Assembly: GCF_001468035.1 (NCBI RefSeq)
Contig: NZ_LNZA01000001.1
Coordinates: 889,020-953,019 of the forward strand
Origin: Legionella tucsonensis
Lineage (GTDB): Bacteria > Pseudomonadota > Gammaproteobacteria > Legionellales > Legionellaceae
Length of the DNA stretch: 64,000 bases
Reading direction: 5' to 3'
Below the pieces are notes generated by a model that was not told the DNA's origin, made no database searches, and saw only the letters and a list, made by a program, of their open reading frames with translations. The first letter of the stretch is position 1. Every line of letters starts with the position of its first letter. Below, piece by piece: positions 50,849 through 60,484 of the stretch. The translations under genes were made by a program, and so were the position numbers.

Positions 50849-51793
50849 ATGATCATTGACGTTCATGCACATTGCTTTCCCAAAGAATATCTTGATGATA
50901 TTGAGAAAAAGGGAGGGGATTTGGTTAATGTGGCTCGTTATATGAAAGCAGGGGCGGATGAGCAAGAATTAGCGGCACGCTTTGCTGTAATGGAAAGTGC
51001 TGGTGTGGATTTACAAGTGCTTTCAATCGTGCCTCAAGTTCCCTATTTTGCAAATAAAGAGGATGCTGTGAACAGTGCAAAAATGGCCAATAATCTTTAT
51101 GCACAACTTATTGCCAAATATCCCAAACGTTTTCAGGCATTTGGAATTTTCCCTCTGCCGCATATCCAGGAATCATTAGATGAAATTAAACGCTGCTTTG
51201 ATGAATTAGGAATGTGGGGAGTTACCCTGACGACCACTGTCTTGCAGCATTCTATTGTCGAAGCAAACCGGTTTGAAGACATTTTTACTGAGCTAAATCG
51301 CCGAAAAGCTGTAGTATTCTTGCATCCTGCCGGTTGTTGCACCGGAGAGCAGACTAAGGTCTTTGGATTAACGTGGATGATTGGGGCTCCATTTGAGGAC
51401 ACTTACGGCGTGCTGCATTTGATTTTATCCGGTGTCACTTCACGTTTTCCGGATATACGGTTTATTAGCACCCACCTTGGCGGATATTTGCCTATGATTA
51501 TGCAACGTATTGATAATTTATATACAGATTGGGGGGAAGGTGAGATACAAGGTAAGCCCAGTGATTTTATAAAAAAATTTTGGGTTGACACAGTAGCTCA
51601 TGGCCACATTCCCGCCTTGCATAATGCAGTTGATGTTTACCCCTCAGATCATTTACTGTTAGGTACAGATTACCCTTATGCGAATCATGATAAATACGTT
51701 AGGGCTGTAGATTATATTAAGCAGGCTAATCTCCCTGAAGATCTCGTCAGAAAAATTTTAAGTGATAATGCCAGAGCCTTGTTTAGGATGTAA
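50849..51793 (+). CDS. Amidohydrolase-2 family enzyme (ACMSD-like)
   Basis: 314 residues. Metal ligands: His 6 and His 8 (DVHAHCF), His 209 (STHLGG), and Asp 274 (LLGTDYPYAN), the layout of the aminocarboxymuconate-semialdehyde decarboxylase/gamma-resorcylate decarboxylase group. FAVMESAGVDLQVLS near 45 is also typical. The reaction would be a zinc-dependent decarboxylation or hydrolysis of an aromatic or related acid. No pathway partners are adjacent, so the substrate is open. Confidence 0.85.
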   Translation: MIIDVHAHCFPKEYLDDIEKKGGDLVNVARYMKAGADEQELAARFAVMESAGVDLQVLSIVPQVPYFANKEDAVNSAKMANNLYAQLIAKYPKRFQAFGIFPLPHIQESLDEIKRCFDELGMWGVTLTTTVLQHSIVEANRFEDIFTELNRRKAVVFLHPAGCCTGEQTKVFGLTWMIGAPFEDTYGVLHLILSGVTSRFPDIRFISTHLGGYLPMIMQRIDNLYTDWGEGEIQGKPSDFIKKFWVDTVAHGHIPALHNAVDVYPSDHLLLGTDYPYANHDKYVRAVDYIKQANLPEDLVRKILSDNARALFRM

Positions 51794-52156
51794 TTGCCAA
51801 TGTCAACTAGGTTTAGCAAGACTCTTACAAGGAAGGGCAGTTAGGTTGTGCCATTTTACCCATTGCAGAAAGCCATTTAAAGAGAAGATTAACTGCTCTA
51901 AAATGGATAAATTTAAAGTAAAAAAAGTTCCCTCGACATAAAATGCCAGCATTGAACCATTCTGGAAAATGCAATACATTTTTTAAGAGTTAGGAGTTCA
52001 CAATACAAGAAAATGTCTGTGATGATGCAACTATAACGTTTAATTTGATGTTGTATTTAGGATTTATCTCAAGGAGGAACTTTTCAACCTACACAAAAAG
52101 GTAGAACCGTTTCAATAATTAATTTTTTTAGGATGCTTATGCTAATCTATTATAGA
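51794..52156. other. Intergenic region without recognised feature
   Basis: 363 bp between the amidohydrolase stop and the 3' end of the LRR gene (convergent). No long open frame, RNA gene or strong hairpin seen. AAGGAGGAA near 52071 looks like a ribosome site, but only short frames follow it. Confidence 0.4.
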
Positions 52157-54679
52157 TTAATGAGGCCTGCTTACTTCATCGGTTTTCAATAGTTCTCCTT
52201 GAGGGTGTTTGATAACTCTCCTTAGCCCATCAAGTAAATCAGCGGTACGAGTACTAATTAGGCCATGGCGAACTTCAGGATATTCTAACTCAATCTCACT
52301 GACAGCCTTAGTGATGTCCATAGTTCTTGCTTTAAAAATCAAACTAGAAAGGGCATCTACTTTAATTTGCTTTATCTTTTTATTGGGATACCAACAGCAA
52401 TCAATTTCTTTTTCTAATGAATTGATTAATTGTTTGATTTGCAGTAATTGTTCCTTGGAAAGACTTGAGTTTAAAGTTGCGGAATTTAAATTAAGGGATA
52501 AATTTTTCTTCTTCTGAGAGTTTTTTTCTGCAAAAAAGGATAAATTAAAAGGTGTTGGGTGTTTCATCGGTGCTTCCGCAAGGGTATCGCTTAGTAATTG
52601 CCTTAATTTTTTTGCCTGTGCAGTGAGGAGATTGGAGTGAAAAGTTGATGCGTTTTGAATGCAAGCGTTTAGTTCATCATATGTTTGTTGAGTGATGGTA
52701 GGAGCCAGTTCGTTAACAGGTATTAAAAATGACAGGTTATCGTCAGCAAGAACAACATGTTCAATTAATGTAAAGTGGGTTGCTTCTGGGTATTGATTGC
52801 GCAATGCTGCCAGAAATGCTGGAGATTGCCCTAAACGGGCAACTACCGTGGGAGAATAATTATTTTGTACGAGAATAGTTTTTAAAAAATTAATCTCCAA
52901 TTCCTGGTTTTCTTGACTTCTTTGACAAGCAATTAAAGCCTTATGAATCATCTTCTTAAGCATGCTTTGATTGAGTAGGACTGTAGTGCTTTTAAAGGAG
53001 TTGAACTCTGAAAGTACAAAAGGTTTTTGGGGGTAAACGACTTGAAAAAGAGCAATATAAGCAATGTTATTAAGCACAGATCTTTGTAACTCATCTTTTA
53101 AGCCATACAATAAGAGTCGACATCGCTTACTTTGGTCATTTAGATTGAATTTATCGAGTTGTGAAGCAATATTAGTGTTCAACAAACCCAATGCCAGATC
53201 AGCAAGCTTTTGTAAGGAAGGATGAGCAAACGAGGTGAGTAAATTAACTAGTGTATTGATGTTGGCATCTGGAGTTGCTAACAGGCCTAAAGCAGTAAGT
53301 AGACGATAGCATTCGCAAAGATAATGATCTTCACAAATTGGATTCGTGGGTTCAGTATGTGATTCAATTAATCCTTTTACTAAGGTTAATTTATTTTTGA
53401 TCTCTTCAGGTTTTAATCCTTCGCTAAGATCTTTAGTAAAAGCGTCAAAAGAAGCGGCAATAGCTGCGTTTCTCTCTAGATATTTTTTAATAACGGGATC
53501 ATCTACGCCAGATACTTCCAGTAATGTATAATTTGTTTTAAGCGTCTCTCTTAATACTTTGATACCAACAGGACTAATCTTCTTGTTTAGCCCAAGATGA
53601 ATTGTCGTCAGGGTATTGTTAACTTTGAGTACTTCAGACAACGAGCTAATCCCCGCATTGCTAATGTTGTTGTACGACAGATCAATAGTTTTTAGAGTTT
53701 TGTTAACCTTGAGCGCGTCACATACATAGTTGACCCCCACATCACTAATTTCGTTATATACGAGGCGAATAGAAGTCAGCGTCTTGTTAACTCGAAGCGC
53801 CTCAAATATATGTTTAACTCCAGTATCACCAAGATCAGCGACGCCAAGATCAAGCACAGTGAGGGTGGTGTTGCTTCTCAGTGCCTCACTCAAATATCGA
53901 GCACCAATTGGACCTATTGGGTTTGACCCCAGAAAAAACTTGGTGAGTACTGTGTTTCTCTTAAGTGCTTCACTTAATTTTTGGGTACCATTAGAACCAA
54001 TCTGGTTAAATCCAAGGTTAAGCTCAGTAAGGCTTGGGTTGACTGTAAGCATCTCGCTTACAAATTCGCTATCTGAATCTACCATCTGGGTAGTTGCAAG
54101 GTTAAGTACAGAGAGGGTGTTATTCGTTTTGAGAGCTTCACATATATGCTGAATACCTATGGAGCCAATCGGGTTGCCTTTAATAATAAAAGTACTTAAT
54201 CCGCAGTTAGCTTTAAGTGCCTCGCTTAAGTCTTTAGTATGGATAGATTCTATCTGGTTGTATGAAAGATCAAGGCTTTCAAGATGTTGGTTCGTTTTGA
54301 TTAGTTCGCATAAATATTGAATACCGCGAGACTCAAGCGCAAGATAAATTGCACTGTTTGCGAGGTTAAGAACACGAAGACTGGTATTAGTTTTAAGTGC
54401 ATCACGTAAGTATTTAGCGCCTTTAGGACCAATCTTGTTGTGGGAAAGGTTAATATTAGTTAGAGTTTGATTTGTTTGTAGCGCTCCGATGAAGTCTTTT
54501 ATCCCATCTGGACCAAAATCGTTGTATGATAAATCAATAGTGGTAATAGTTTTGTTGGTTCTCAATTCCGCACTTAACACGTGCAGACCATCATCACCAA
54601 TTTTTCCGCCGTTTAGATCCAGAGTGAGGATAGGAGGATTGTTTTCCCTTATTTGCGGAATTAAAAATTCTAATAGCAT
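52157..54679 (-). CDS. Leucine-rich repeat protein (ribonuclease-inhibitor type), candidate effector
   Basis: 840 residues. About residues 14-385 hold thirteen LRR units of 28 residues (one of 32), pattern LxxLDLxxNxIGxxGxxxLxxALKxN, the ribonuclease-inhibitor/NLR subtype; a capping segment follows. Residues 400-840 are helical and unrelated to LRR, with several hydrophobic-acidic helices. No signal peptide. Legionella encodes several LRR effectors (LegL family); this organisation would fit, by inference. The repeats most resemble eukaryotic LRR, suggesting acquisition or mimicry. The start ATG at 54679 has a weak ribosome site. Confidence 0.8.
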   Translation of the reverse strand: MLLEFLIPQIRENNPPILTLDLNGGKIGDDGLHVLSAELRTNKTITTIDLSYNDFGPDGIKDFIGALQTNQTLTNINLSHNKIGPKGAKYLRDALKTNTSLRVLNLANSAIYLALESRGIQYLCELIKTNQHLESLDLSYNQIESIHTKDLSEALKANCGLSTFIIKGNPIGSIGIQHICEALKTNNTLSVLNLATTQMVDSDSEFVSEMLTVNPSLTELNLGFNQIGSNGTQKLSEALKRNTVLTKFFLGSNPIGPIGARYLSEALRSNTTLTVLDLGVADLGDTGVKHIFEALRVNKTLTSIRLVYNEISDVGVNYVCDALKVNKTLKTIDLSYNNISNAGISSLSEVLKVNNTLTTIHLGLNKKISPVGIKVLRETLKTNYTLLEVSGVDDPVIKKYLERNAAIAASFDAFTKDLSEGLKPEEIKNKLTLVKGLIESHTEPTNPICEDHYLCECYRLLTALGLLATPDANINTLVNLLTSFAHPSLQKLADLALGLLNTNIASQLDKFNLNDQSKRCRLLLYGLKDELQRSVLNNIAYIALFQVVYPQKPFVLSEFNSFKSTTVLLNQSMLKKMIHKALIACQRSQENQELEINFLKTILVQNNYSPTVVARLGQSPAFLAALRNQYPEATHFTLIEHVVLADDNLSFLIPVNELAPTITQQTYDELNACIQNASTFHSNLLTAQAKKLRQLLSDTLAEAPMKHPTPFNLSFFAEKNSQKKKNLSLNLNSATLNSSLSKEQLLQIKQLINSLEKEIDCCWYPNKKIKQIKVDALSSLIFKARTMDITKAVSEIELEYPEVRHGLISTRTADLLDGLRRVIKHPQGELLKTDEVSRPH

Positions 54680-55038
54680 AAATTTATCTTTTTGTATGAA
54701 TCAATTTAATGAAAAATTATTTTTCAATATTAACTAATTTTAATTTAATAGCAATATTTTTAATCTTTTTTTGAAAAATTACATGCAAGGCGAAAATCAC
54801 GATAAGGGAGAGGTTTAAAAAAGGACCAAGTTCTTCCACAATTTCGGGAGACTTCAGGCTCCGTTGCAAAAAAACTAAATTTAGGTCAAAAATCCATCCT
54901 CGGGTAGATCTCGATTGTAAATTTAGTTTTTGCAATCAGCCTTATTTGTTCCTAAAAGGCATAATCATAACAGGTAAATTGGCCGTCATCGGAGTATGCT
55001 AAATTTGGAGGATTTCAACGCAAAGACGCGAAGAACCA
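54680..55038. other. Intergenic region, mobile-element remnant
   Basis: 359 bp between the LRR gene start and the beta-barrel gene end. It holds the LRR gene's AT-rich promoter region, including GTTAATATT (54726-54734 minus strand), one mismatch from the PmrA half site, and the inverted-repeat element at 54857. Nothing else recognised. Confidence 0.4.
54857..54941. mobile_element. MITE-like inverted-repeat element with IS6-type ends
   Basis: GGCT at 54857, then TTGCAAAAAAACTAAATTTA at 54864-54883, pair imperfectly with TAAATTTAGTTTTTGCAA (54918-54935) and AGCC (54938-54941). Ends reading GGCT...TTGCAAA resemble the terminal repeats of IS6-family elements (GGCACTGTTGCAAA in IS26), recalled rather than searched. 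There is no transposase and no clear target duplication, so it is a small non-autonomous copy or a collapsed IS. Confidence 0.55.
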
Positions 55039-55677
55039 CTACTTATAATTGCTTATATCAAAACGATATATTACTCCAATATTACCCATGTGGGCTTGGA
55101 GGTTTTTGCCCCAATTACTTTTATCGGTTGTTGCTGTATAGCGATATGCTGTATTTACTGCAAAATTTTTCCGAAAATTATAGGTTAATCCTGCAGTTCC
55201 TTGATAAGCAAAGGAGTTTTGGTCTATGTTAAAATGAGGTTTTTTGAAACGGCTTGTACTGTTTAAAGTGGCGTGCATAAAGGCATAACCAATGCCTACC
55301 CCAAGAAAGGGAGAAATTTGAGTCAACACTTCAGGAAAATCATAATAAAGATTTGCCATAAGGATATTTGCTTTAGTACCACCATCGATATCCAATGCTT
55401 TTTTATAATTTACACTATACTGATTTGTATCAACATATAAGTAAGTATATTGTAATTCATAACGAATAGTATTACTTTGGTATCCAACGCCACCACCAGC
55501 ATTATAGCCCCAGCGATAATGCACATCAGAGAGCAAGAAACCATAATAAAGTCTTTCTACATTAGAAGGCGAGTAAGTGTAACCGCCAAAACCGCTGGCA
55601 TACCAACCATTAACTGTATCCGAGGCAGATACGGCTCCAGCGGCTAATAAAGCAGTAGTAAATAGTGCACGTTTCAT
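55039..55677 (-). CDS. Outer membrane beta-barrel protein
   Basis: 212 residues with a signal peptide (1-18, cleavage near VSA-SD). The mature part alternates hydrophobic and polar residues with repeated aromatic girdle residues (GWYASGFGGYTY, LYYDFPEV, GVGIGYAF) and ends in a strand NIGVIYRFDIS, as in the eight-stranded OmpA/OmpW-like barrels. The C-terminal residue is not Phe (ends NYK). AAGGG precedes the ATG. Legionella has many such small barrels; function unknown. Confidence 0.8.
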   Translation of the reverse strand: MKRALFTTALLAAGAVSASDTVNGWYASGFGGYTYSPSNVERLYYGFLLSDVHYRWGYNAGGGVGYQSNTIRYELQYTYLYVDTNQYSVNYKKALDIDGGTKANILMANLYYDFPEVLTQISPFLGVGIGYAFMHATLNSTSRFKKPHFNIDQNSFAYQGTAGLTYNFRKNFAVNTAYRYTATTDKSNWGKNLQAHMGNIGVIYRFDISNYK

Positions 55678-55923
55678 AGCATTCCCTTGTTATTTTTCTT
55701 TTGTAGCTCATGTTATCGATTTTTATATTAAATTTGCAATCCCTTTATCTCTAAAAACGTCAAATCCCGAATTTATACAATGACAGAAAACAAATTTGGG
55801 ACGATACTGTTTTTGGGTTTTTTGCATCTAAAATCCAAGATATTGGTATTTTTAACCCTGGATTTATTAACTTGATGGTGTCTATGTGTGTTATGCTTCA
55901 TGTTTTTAGTGCATTTATCCTAC

Positions 55924-56607
55924 ATGAAAAACATGATTACATTTTCAACCCAATTAGCTAAAGAATTTTTCTCATGTCCACCAGATCCAGCAGATATTTT
56001 TTATGCAGGAAAAACAGCCGTTAATTGTGAAGCTAATTCCTTTTCTGTAAACTCTTTATCTACTTTAAAACAATTACTGGTGCAAGAAAAAGAAACCATT
56101 TTTCGCTTTTTAGTTGATACAGAAGGTAAGTTGTGGTTTGCTTTTGAAACTCGTCCTCATAATAAAGCACCGAAACATTTTCAAATGACTGGTGCTCCTC
56201 TAGAGACTGCATGCTGCTTGACCGCAGGAAATATAAAATTTAAAGATAAAACAGGAGCTGTTTTAAAAAATATCAGCCACCGCAGTGGTGATTTTCACCC
56301 TTCATTTCTTTCACTACGTTGGCTACTGGCAATACTTCTTGTCAATGAAGAATTACTGCCTTTTAAGTTGCCTAAGTTTATTGTTATAAAAGAGATAAAG
56401 AATAAGAAAATTTATAAACATATATGGCGTCTAAAAAAGATCAAAAAATGGATGAACAGTTTTCGTCACAATGAAACGCTTATAAATCAATTACGCCAGT
56501 CAAACCTAAGCAGCAAAACAGTACATTATGAAGCAACAAGGCACTGTGTTGAGACCAACTTTACTTTGTTGACGAGAAAAGAGCGCAAGGAACACATAAC
56601 GACGTAA
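55924..56607 (+). CDS. Hypothetical protein of unknown family
   Basis: About 227 residues from MKNMITFSTQ; an upstream ATG at 55888 adds 12 hydrophobic residues and cannot be excluded. The middle (RFLVDTEGKLWFAFETRP, then ISHRSGDFHPSFLSLRWLLA) looks like a compact globular domain with a SGDFxPSFxSL signature that I associate loosely with Legionella or Coxiella proteins without being able to name it. The basic C-terminus (KKIYKHIWRLKKIKKW) is amphipathic. No signal peptide. Function not assigned. Confidence 0.6.
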   Translation: MKNMITFSTQLAKEFFSCPPDPADIFYAGKTAVNCEANSFSVNSLSTLKQLLVQEKETIFRFLVDTEGKLWFAFETRPHNKAPKHFQMTGAPLETACCLTAGNIKFKDKTGAVLKNISHRSGDFHPSFLSLRWLLAILLVNEELLPFKLPKFIVIKEIKNKKIYKHIWRLKKIKKWMNSFRHNETLINQLRQSNLSSKTVHYEATRHCVETNFTLLTRKERKEHITT

Positions 56608-56808
56608 ATTGTGACTCGCCTCTATGTTGATAAAAAAATTGGAGTATTAAGTGGGGCGTAGATTTATAAACTAAATTTGACTTCATAAACACTTCTTGAA
56701 AACCGACAACGACCAGAACAAGTTTTGAATGAATTAAGGGGTTCGCGTCGCCACACCCCATAATTAAAAATGATATGTTATATAACTATCTAAAAAAGGA
56801 GATGGCAG

Positions 56809-57633
56809 ATGCAAAAAAAATTGCAGAGCCTTTTTGTTAAGGTAGGATTAAGTTTTTTATTTATTAGCTCAGAGATACACGCTTCTCCACCGCAAATCAA
56901 TGTTACGGCCCCCGTCCAGCAAAAGCGCATTGTAACCGTATTCGGTAATCAATTAGTTTTAAAGATAAATAATGATGCTACTAGTACAATCAACGCCAAT
57001 GCAATTACTGTTACCCAAAAAACGTACTGCCCAAATCTTGAGGTTAATGACAGCGATTGTAGCAATGTGGCTCCTGGAGATAGTTGCATTTTGCAATTAA
57101 GTTCGAATACTCCTTATGCCCCATGTTTAATTACTATCGAGGGTAGTAATACTGCTAACAGCCTGGAAATTTTGATTGCTTTTTCTCATTTGGGAGGATT
57201 GGTATTTCAAGAAAATGGCGGTAGGGGCAAGGTGGTAGCCAATGTAACCCAACAATTTAAAAGCTCGTGGACCCACAGCAATTTTGATATTGCTGGTACA
57301 GGTTATGAAGATGGCGTCATTAACACAGGTTTGATAACGATGAACCCAGCTTGTATTGGTGAGCCGTCCTATTGTGCAGCCTTATCCTGCAGAAAAATTG
57401 GTGACGAATGGTATTTACCAGCGAGAAATGAGTTGACCACAATCCATAGCTCACTTTGTTCTAATGCTAAAATTCCTTGTAATTTTGGTGATTTTTTATC
57501 TGCATTCTATTGGAGTTCATCGCAGTACGATGAATATTATGCTTGGTTCATTGATTTTCCATCTGGGATCAATTTCCAGAGTAATAAACTTTTTGGACAA
57601 TTAGTACGTTGTGTCCGGGTTTTTAATCCTTGA
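56809..57633 (+). CDS. Secreted protein with Lcl_C (DUF1566) domain
   Basis: 274 residues. Signal peptide (1-26, cleavage near IHA-SP), a beta-rich N-terminal region with Cys pairs (about 35-125), then a C-terminal Lcl_C domain: GDEWYLPARNELTTIHS near 200, FYWSSSQYDEYYAWFIDF near 235, VRCVRVF at the end. This is the C-terminal domain of the Legionella collagen-like adhesin Lcl; the collagen repeats are absent here. GGAG lies 7 nt before the ATG. Likely surface or extracellular. Confidence 0.85.
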   Translation: MQKKLQSLFVKVGLSFLFISSEIHASPPQINVTAPVQQKRIVTVFGNQLVLKINNDATSTINANAITVTQKTYCPNLEVNDSDCSNVAPGDSCILQLSSNTPYAPCLITIEGSNTANSLEILIAFSHLGGLVFQENGGRGKVVANVTQQFKSSWTHSNFDIAGTGYEDGVINTGLITMNPACIGEPSYCAALSCRKIGDEWYLPARNELTTIHSSLCSNAKIPCNFGDFLSAFYWSSSQYDEYYAWFIDFPSGINFQSNKLFGQLVRCVRVFNP

Positions 57634-57800
57634 TAAGATCAGATGTTAAATTCTGGGTTAATTTGTTTTTTCAACAGAAAATTTAAATTTAGTTTATTAA
57701 ATTAGGACGTTTTTTTAAAGTTTTTCAAACGATTAAAAATCTGATAAAAAGACTCCATATTGAAAATGGAGCAAATGGATGTCAAGATTTGTTTTTGTAG

Positions 57801-58193
57801 AGCAAATTAGAAGAATTACTGCCTGCTTCGAAAGGTCTCCATGGAGAAAATGATCGATTATTTATTGAAGCAGTTTGTTGGATAATCAGGAGGAGGACGT
57901 CTTGGAGATATTTACTGCCAGATTAGGGGAAATAGCAGACCATTTATGGTCGTTATAACCGATGGATAAAAAAGAGAGTTTCAATGGAATACTTGAAATT
58001 TAAAAAAAAGATGGCGATCACGAATGGCACAAGATGTGATGATCATATTTATAAAGAAAGGAGTTATATCGAGCGATTTTTTAATAGAATCAAAAGGTTC
58101 AGAAGAGTCGCTACGCGGTATGATAAAACTGCCGCCATGTTTTTAGGTGCATTAACTGTGATAAGTATTTTGTTGCTATGGCTGAAAGTTTAA
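57801..58193 (+). pseudogene. Remnant of an IS5-family transposase
   Basis: One reading frame carries both ends of an IS5/IS427-type transposase. At 57801 the N-terminal domain SKLEELLPASKGLHGENDRL, then FIEAVCWIIRR; at 57984 onwards ends YIERFFNRIKRFRRVATRYDK and a hydrophobic tail, the usual C-terminus. In between, two in-frame TAG codons (57924 and 57933) and a deletion of the DDE catalytic core leave it dead. The short frame at 57984-58193 is only its tail. No terminal repeats found with confidence. Confidence 0.75.
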
Positions 58194-58242
58194 AAATCCG
58201 CCCTAGTCTATTATTAACTAACTTTTTCAAGATGAATTTATT

Positions 58243-60015
58243 ATGCATGATGCATACCTGCTATTCATAATTCTTATATTAACCCTCAGCATGTTTATTT
58301 GGGGGCGATTCCGATATGATGTAGTGGCCTTGATGAGCCTTATGGCGTTGGTTTTAACTGGCTTGGTTCCTACCGAATATGCATTTTTAGGTTTTGGAAA
58401 CTCTGCTGTTATCAGCGTCGCTGCTGTTATGGTTATATCTTCTGTCCTTATTCAAGCAGGACTTGTGGAGCAGCTTCTTACCTATGTAAAACCATTTCTT
58501 GTGTCTCCGCTCTGGTTAATTAGCTCTATCTGCCTCGTTGCAGCGTTATTATCGGCATTTATGAATAATGTCGGAGCATTATGCCTTATTATGCCGGTAG
58601 CCATACAAAGCGCAATAGATGCTAATCTCTCCCCATCAAAAACTCTCATGCCGTTATCGTTTGCAACCATTTTAGGTGGAATGACAACTAAAATTGGCAC
58701 TCCACCAAACCTGCTTATTTCCTCTTACAGAGAAACGCTGGTAGGCACCCCGTTCTCCATGTTTGATTTTGCGCCAGTAGGCTTAGTAGTTGCGACCAGC
58801 GGCTTGCTGTTTATTATTTTTTTAGGATGGAAACTCGTCCCGGAGCGGCGTAAACCTGGAAGTGATACGAGCGAAATGTATCCAATACAAGATTACATAA
58901 GTGAAATACGCGTTCCAGAAGATTCACCGATAGTAGGAATGAGCCGTGCCCAACTTGAAAAGCTAATTGTAGGGGACTTTTCCATCCTGGGTTTAATCCG
59001 AGGCCGCAAAAGAAGACTCGTAGTGCCTTCTGATGAAGAATTGCTGGCAAATGACATACTTATTATAGAAGCTTCGCACGAAGACTTGAGCAACCTAATC
59101 CTTAAAGGACAACTTGAGTTATTTCACGGTGAGATTGTATCGCCGGAGAGTTTTCACGGCGAAGACATCAGCACCATCGAAGCGGTTGTTACTCCAGGTT
59201 CGCGAATACAGGGCCGCTCTTGGCAAAGACTACGGGTGCGCTCAAGGTTTGGATTAAATCTGCTGGCTATTGCGCGCTCAGGGAAAGGATTAAAGAACCG
59301 TTTAAATCATGTCAATTTTATTCCGGGCGATGTGCTTTTAATCCAAGGTAGTACAGAAGATTTACAAGAAAATGTTGTTCACCTTGGGCTTGTACCCATT
59401 GCAGAGCGAACGATTAACGTTGGCTTTAGGCGAAGCACTCTTTTGCCTCTAATCTTATTTATAGGCGGCCTATTGCTAACGACTTTTCAAATTTTATCCA
59501 TAGAAATAGCGTTCACACTGGTGGTTATTTCCATGGTGGTATTCAACGTTACTCCAATTCGTCAAGTATATAAAGGCATTGATTGGTCAATTATCATAAT
59601 GTTGGGAGCATTAATTCCTCTGGGAGATGCTTTAAAACGTACGGGGGCTGCAAAAATAATTGGTGATGCCCTACTTAGCATAACAGGCGATGCCTCCGTT
59701 TTAGTAATTTTAGGCTTACTTTTAGTAATTACTATGACCTTATCAGATGTAATGAACAATGCCGCTACTGCTGTGGTAATGGCGCCAATTGGGGCTGATA
59801 TCGCCGAATCGCTTCATATGAGCCCGGATGCTTTTTTAATCGCGATTGGCATTGGAGCTTCATGTTCTTGTTTAACGCCCATCAGTCATCAAAACAACAC
59901 TATTATATTAGGTCCAGGAGGATACAAATTTTTTGATTACTTATGGTTAGGCGTCCCCCTCGAGGTGATTGTCATTCTTACTGCTTTGCCAGCCTTATAC
60001 TTTTTTTGGCTCTAG
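58243..60015 (+). CDS. SLC13-family permease with two RCK_C (TrkA-C) domains
   Basis: 590 residues. Membrane half 1 (1-200) holds MNNVGALCLIMPVAI and TKIGTPPNLLIS, the SNT-type ion/substrate motifs; two RCK_C domains in the loop (about 215-290 and 305-380) with PGDVLLIQG; membrane half 2 (395-590) holds DVMNNAATAVVMAPI and TPISHQNNTIILGPGGYKF. The sodium/sulfate or dicarboxylate symporter fold is clear; the substrate cannot be told from sequence. It sits between a dead transposase and an inverted-repeat element, which suggests acquired DNA. Confidence 0.9.
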   Translation: MHDAYLLFIILILTLSMFIWGRFRYDVVALMSLMALVLTGLVPTEYAFLGFGNSAVISVAAVMVISSVLIQAGLVEQLLTYVKPFLVSPLWLISSICLVAALLSAFMNNVGALCLIMPVAIQSAIDANLSPSKTLMPLSFATILGGMTTKIGTPPNLLISSYRETLVGTPFSMFDFAPVGLVVATSGLLFIIFLGWKLVPERRKPGSDTSEMYPIQDYISEIRVPEDSPIVGMSRAQLEKLIVGDFSILGLIRGRKRRLVVPSDEELLANDILIIEASHEDLSNLILKGQLELFHGEIVSPESFHGEDISTIEAVVTPGSRIQGRSWQRLRVRSRFGLNLLAIARSGKGLKNRLNHVNFIPGDVLLIQGSTEDLQENVVHLGLVPIAERTINVGFRRSTLLPLILFIGGLLLTTFQILSIEIAFTLVVISMVVFNVTPIRQVYKGIDWSIIIMLGALIPLGDALKRTGAAKIIGDALLSITGDASVLVILGLLLVITMTLSDVMNNAATAVVMAPIGADIAESLHMSPDAFLIAIGIGASCSCLTPISHQNNTIILGPGGYKFFDYLWLGVPLEVIVILTALPALYFFWL

Positions 60016-60032
60016 TCCTATGAATCAAAAAA

Positions 60033-60117
60033 ACTGAGGTGGTTTAATAGATTTGTACACTCCAGATAAGAGATAATTTACTTAAATGGAGGTAAAAATC
60101 TATTAAACCGCCCCAGT
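60033..60117. mobile_element. 85-bp inverted-repeat element, probable IS remnant
   Basis: 22-bp arms beginning ACTGAGGTGGTTTAATAG (60033-60054) and its inverse at 60096-60117, with two mismatches, separated by 41 bp. No coding text between. Looks like a MITE or a collapsed IS. Just past the stop of the SLC13 gene. Confidence 0.6.
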
Positions 60118-60174
60118 ACGTATTGGTCATTTTAATTCGCGTCCCCAAATGACGGCTCTATCCCTAAATGTAGG

Positions 60175-60240
60175 GGCACTTTAATCGGATTATAGTAATC
60201 TAACTCTTTGATTCTGCAATCAAAAGATGATTAAAGTGCC
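60175..60240. repeat. 12-bp inverted repeat pair
   Basis: GGCACTTTAATC (60175-60186) and GATTAAAGTGCC (60229-60240) are perfect inverses 42 bp apart. A shorter CCCTAAATGTAGGG hairpin lies just before (60162-60175). Could be another small element's ends or a terminator for the SLC13 gene. Confidence 0.5.
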
Positions 60241-60436
60241 GAGAAAAGATATCTTTTGTTGGGTTGGAGTGATATGGAAGACTAAGCATTTTTGGTGTCG
60301 CACATTGAGAAAGGGTTTTAAATAAATTACTCCAGGATGAAATAAGCTCGCTGCAATTAGGATGGTATTTCATTGCAACTTGGATTAAGTCTGCTAAAGG
60401 TAGCGGAGGGTCTTTTGTCTTCTTGGGACATAACAT
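60200..60436 (-). CDS. Doubtful small ORF
   Basis: 78 codons with no recognised family; the ribosome site is weak and the 3' end lies within the inverted repeat at 60175-60240. Composition (Pro, Lys, Ser, His) is compatible with either a small protein or chance. Between the SLC13 gene and the effector-like gene nothing else coding is visible. Confidence 0.2.
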   Translation of the reverse strand: MLCPKKTKDPPLPLADLIQVAMKYHPNCSELISSWSNLFKTLSQCATPKMLSLPYHSNPTKDIFSRHFNHLLIAESKS

Positions 60437-60484
60437 GGAAATTTGGACATTACCTAATATAATTATATAAGGATACGCTACATA

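Noticed and set aside
53730-54152. 140-codon open frame on the plus strand
   Set aside because: Antisense to the LRR repeats; its repetitive Ser/Val text mirrors the 28-residue repeat.
54717-54935. 72-codon open frame on the minus strand
   Set aside because: Runs through the inverted-repeat element and AT-rich promoter DNA; no ribosome site and no protein-like pattern.
56730-56760. GGGGTTCGCG...CACCCC as a tRNA fragment
   Set aside because: The short hairpin resembles a T-arm, but no cloverleaf or acceptor stem could be built around it.
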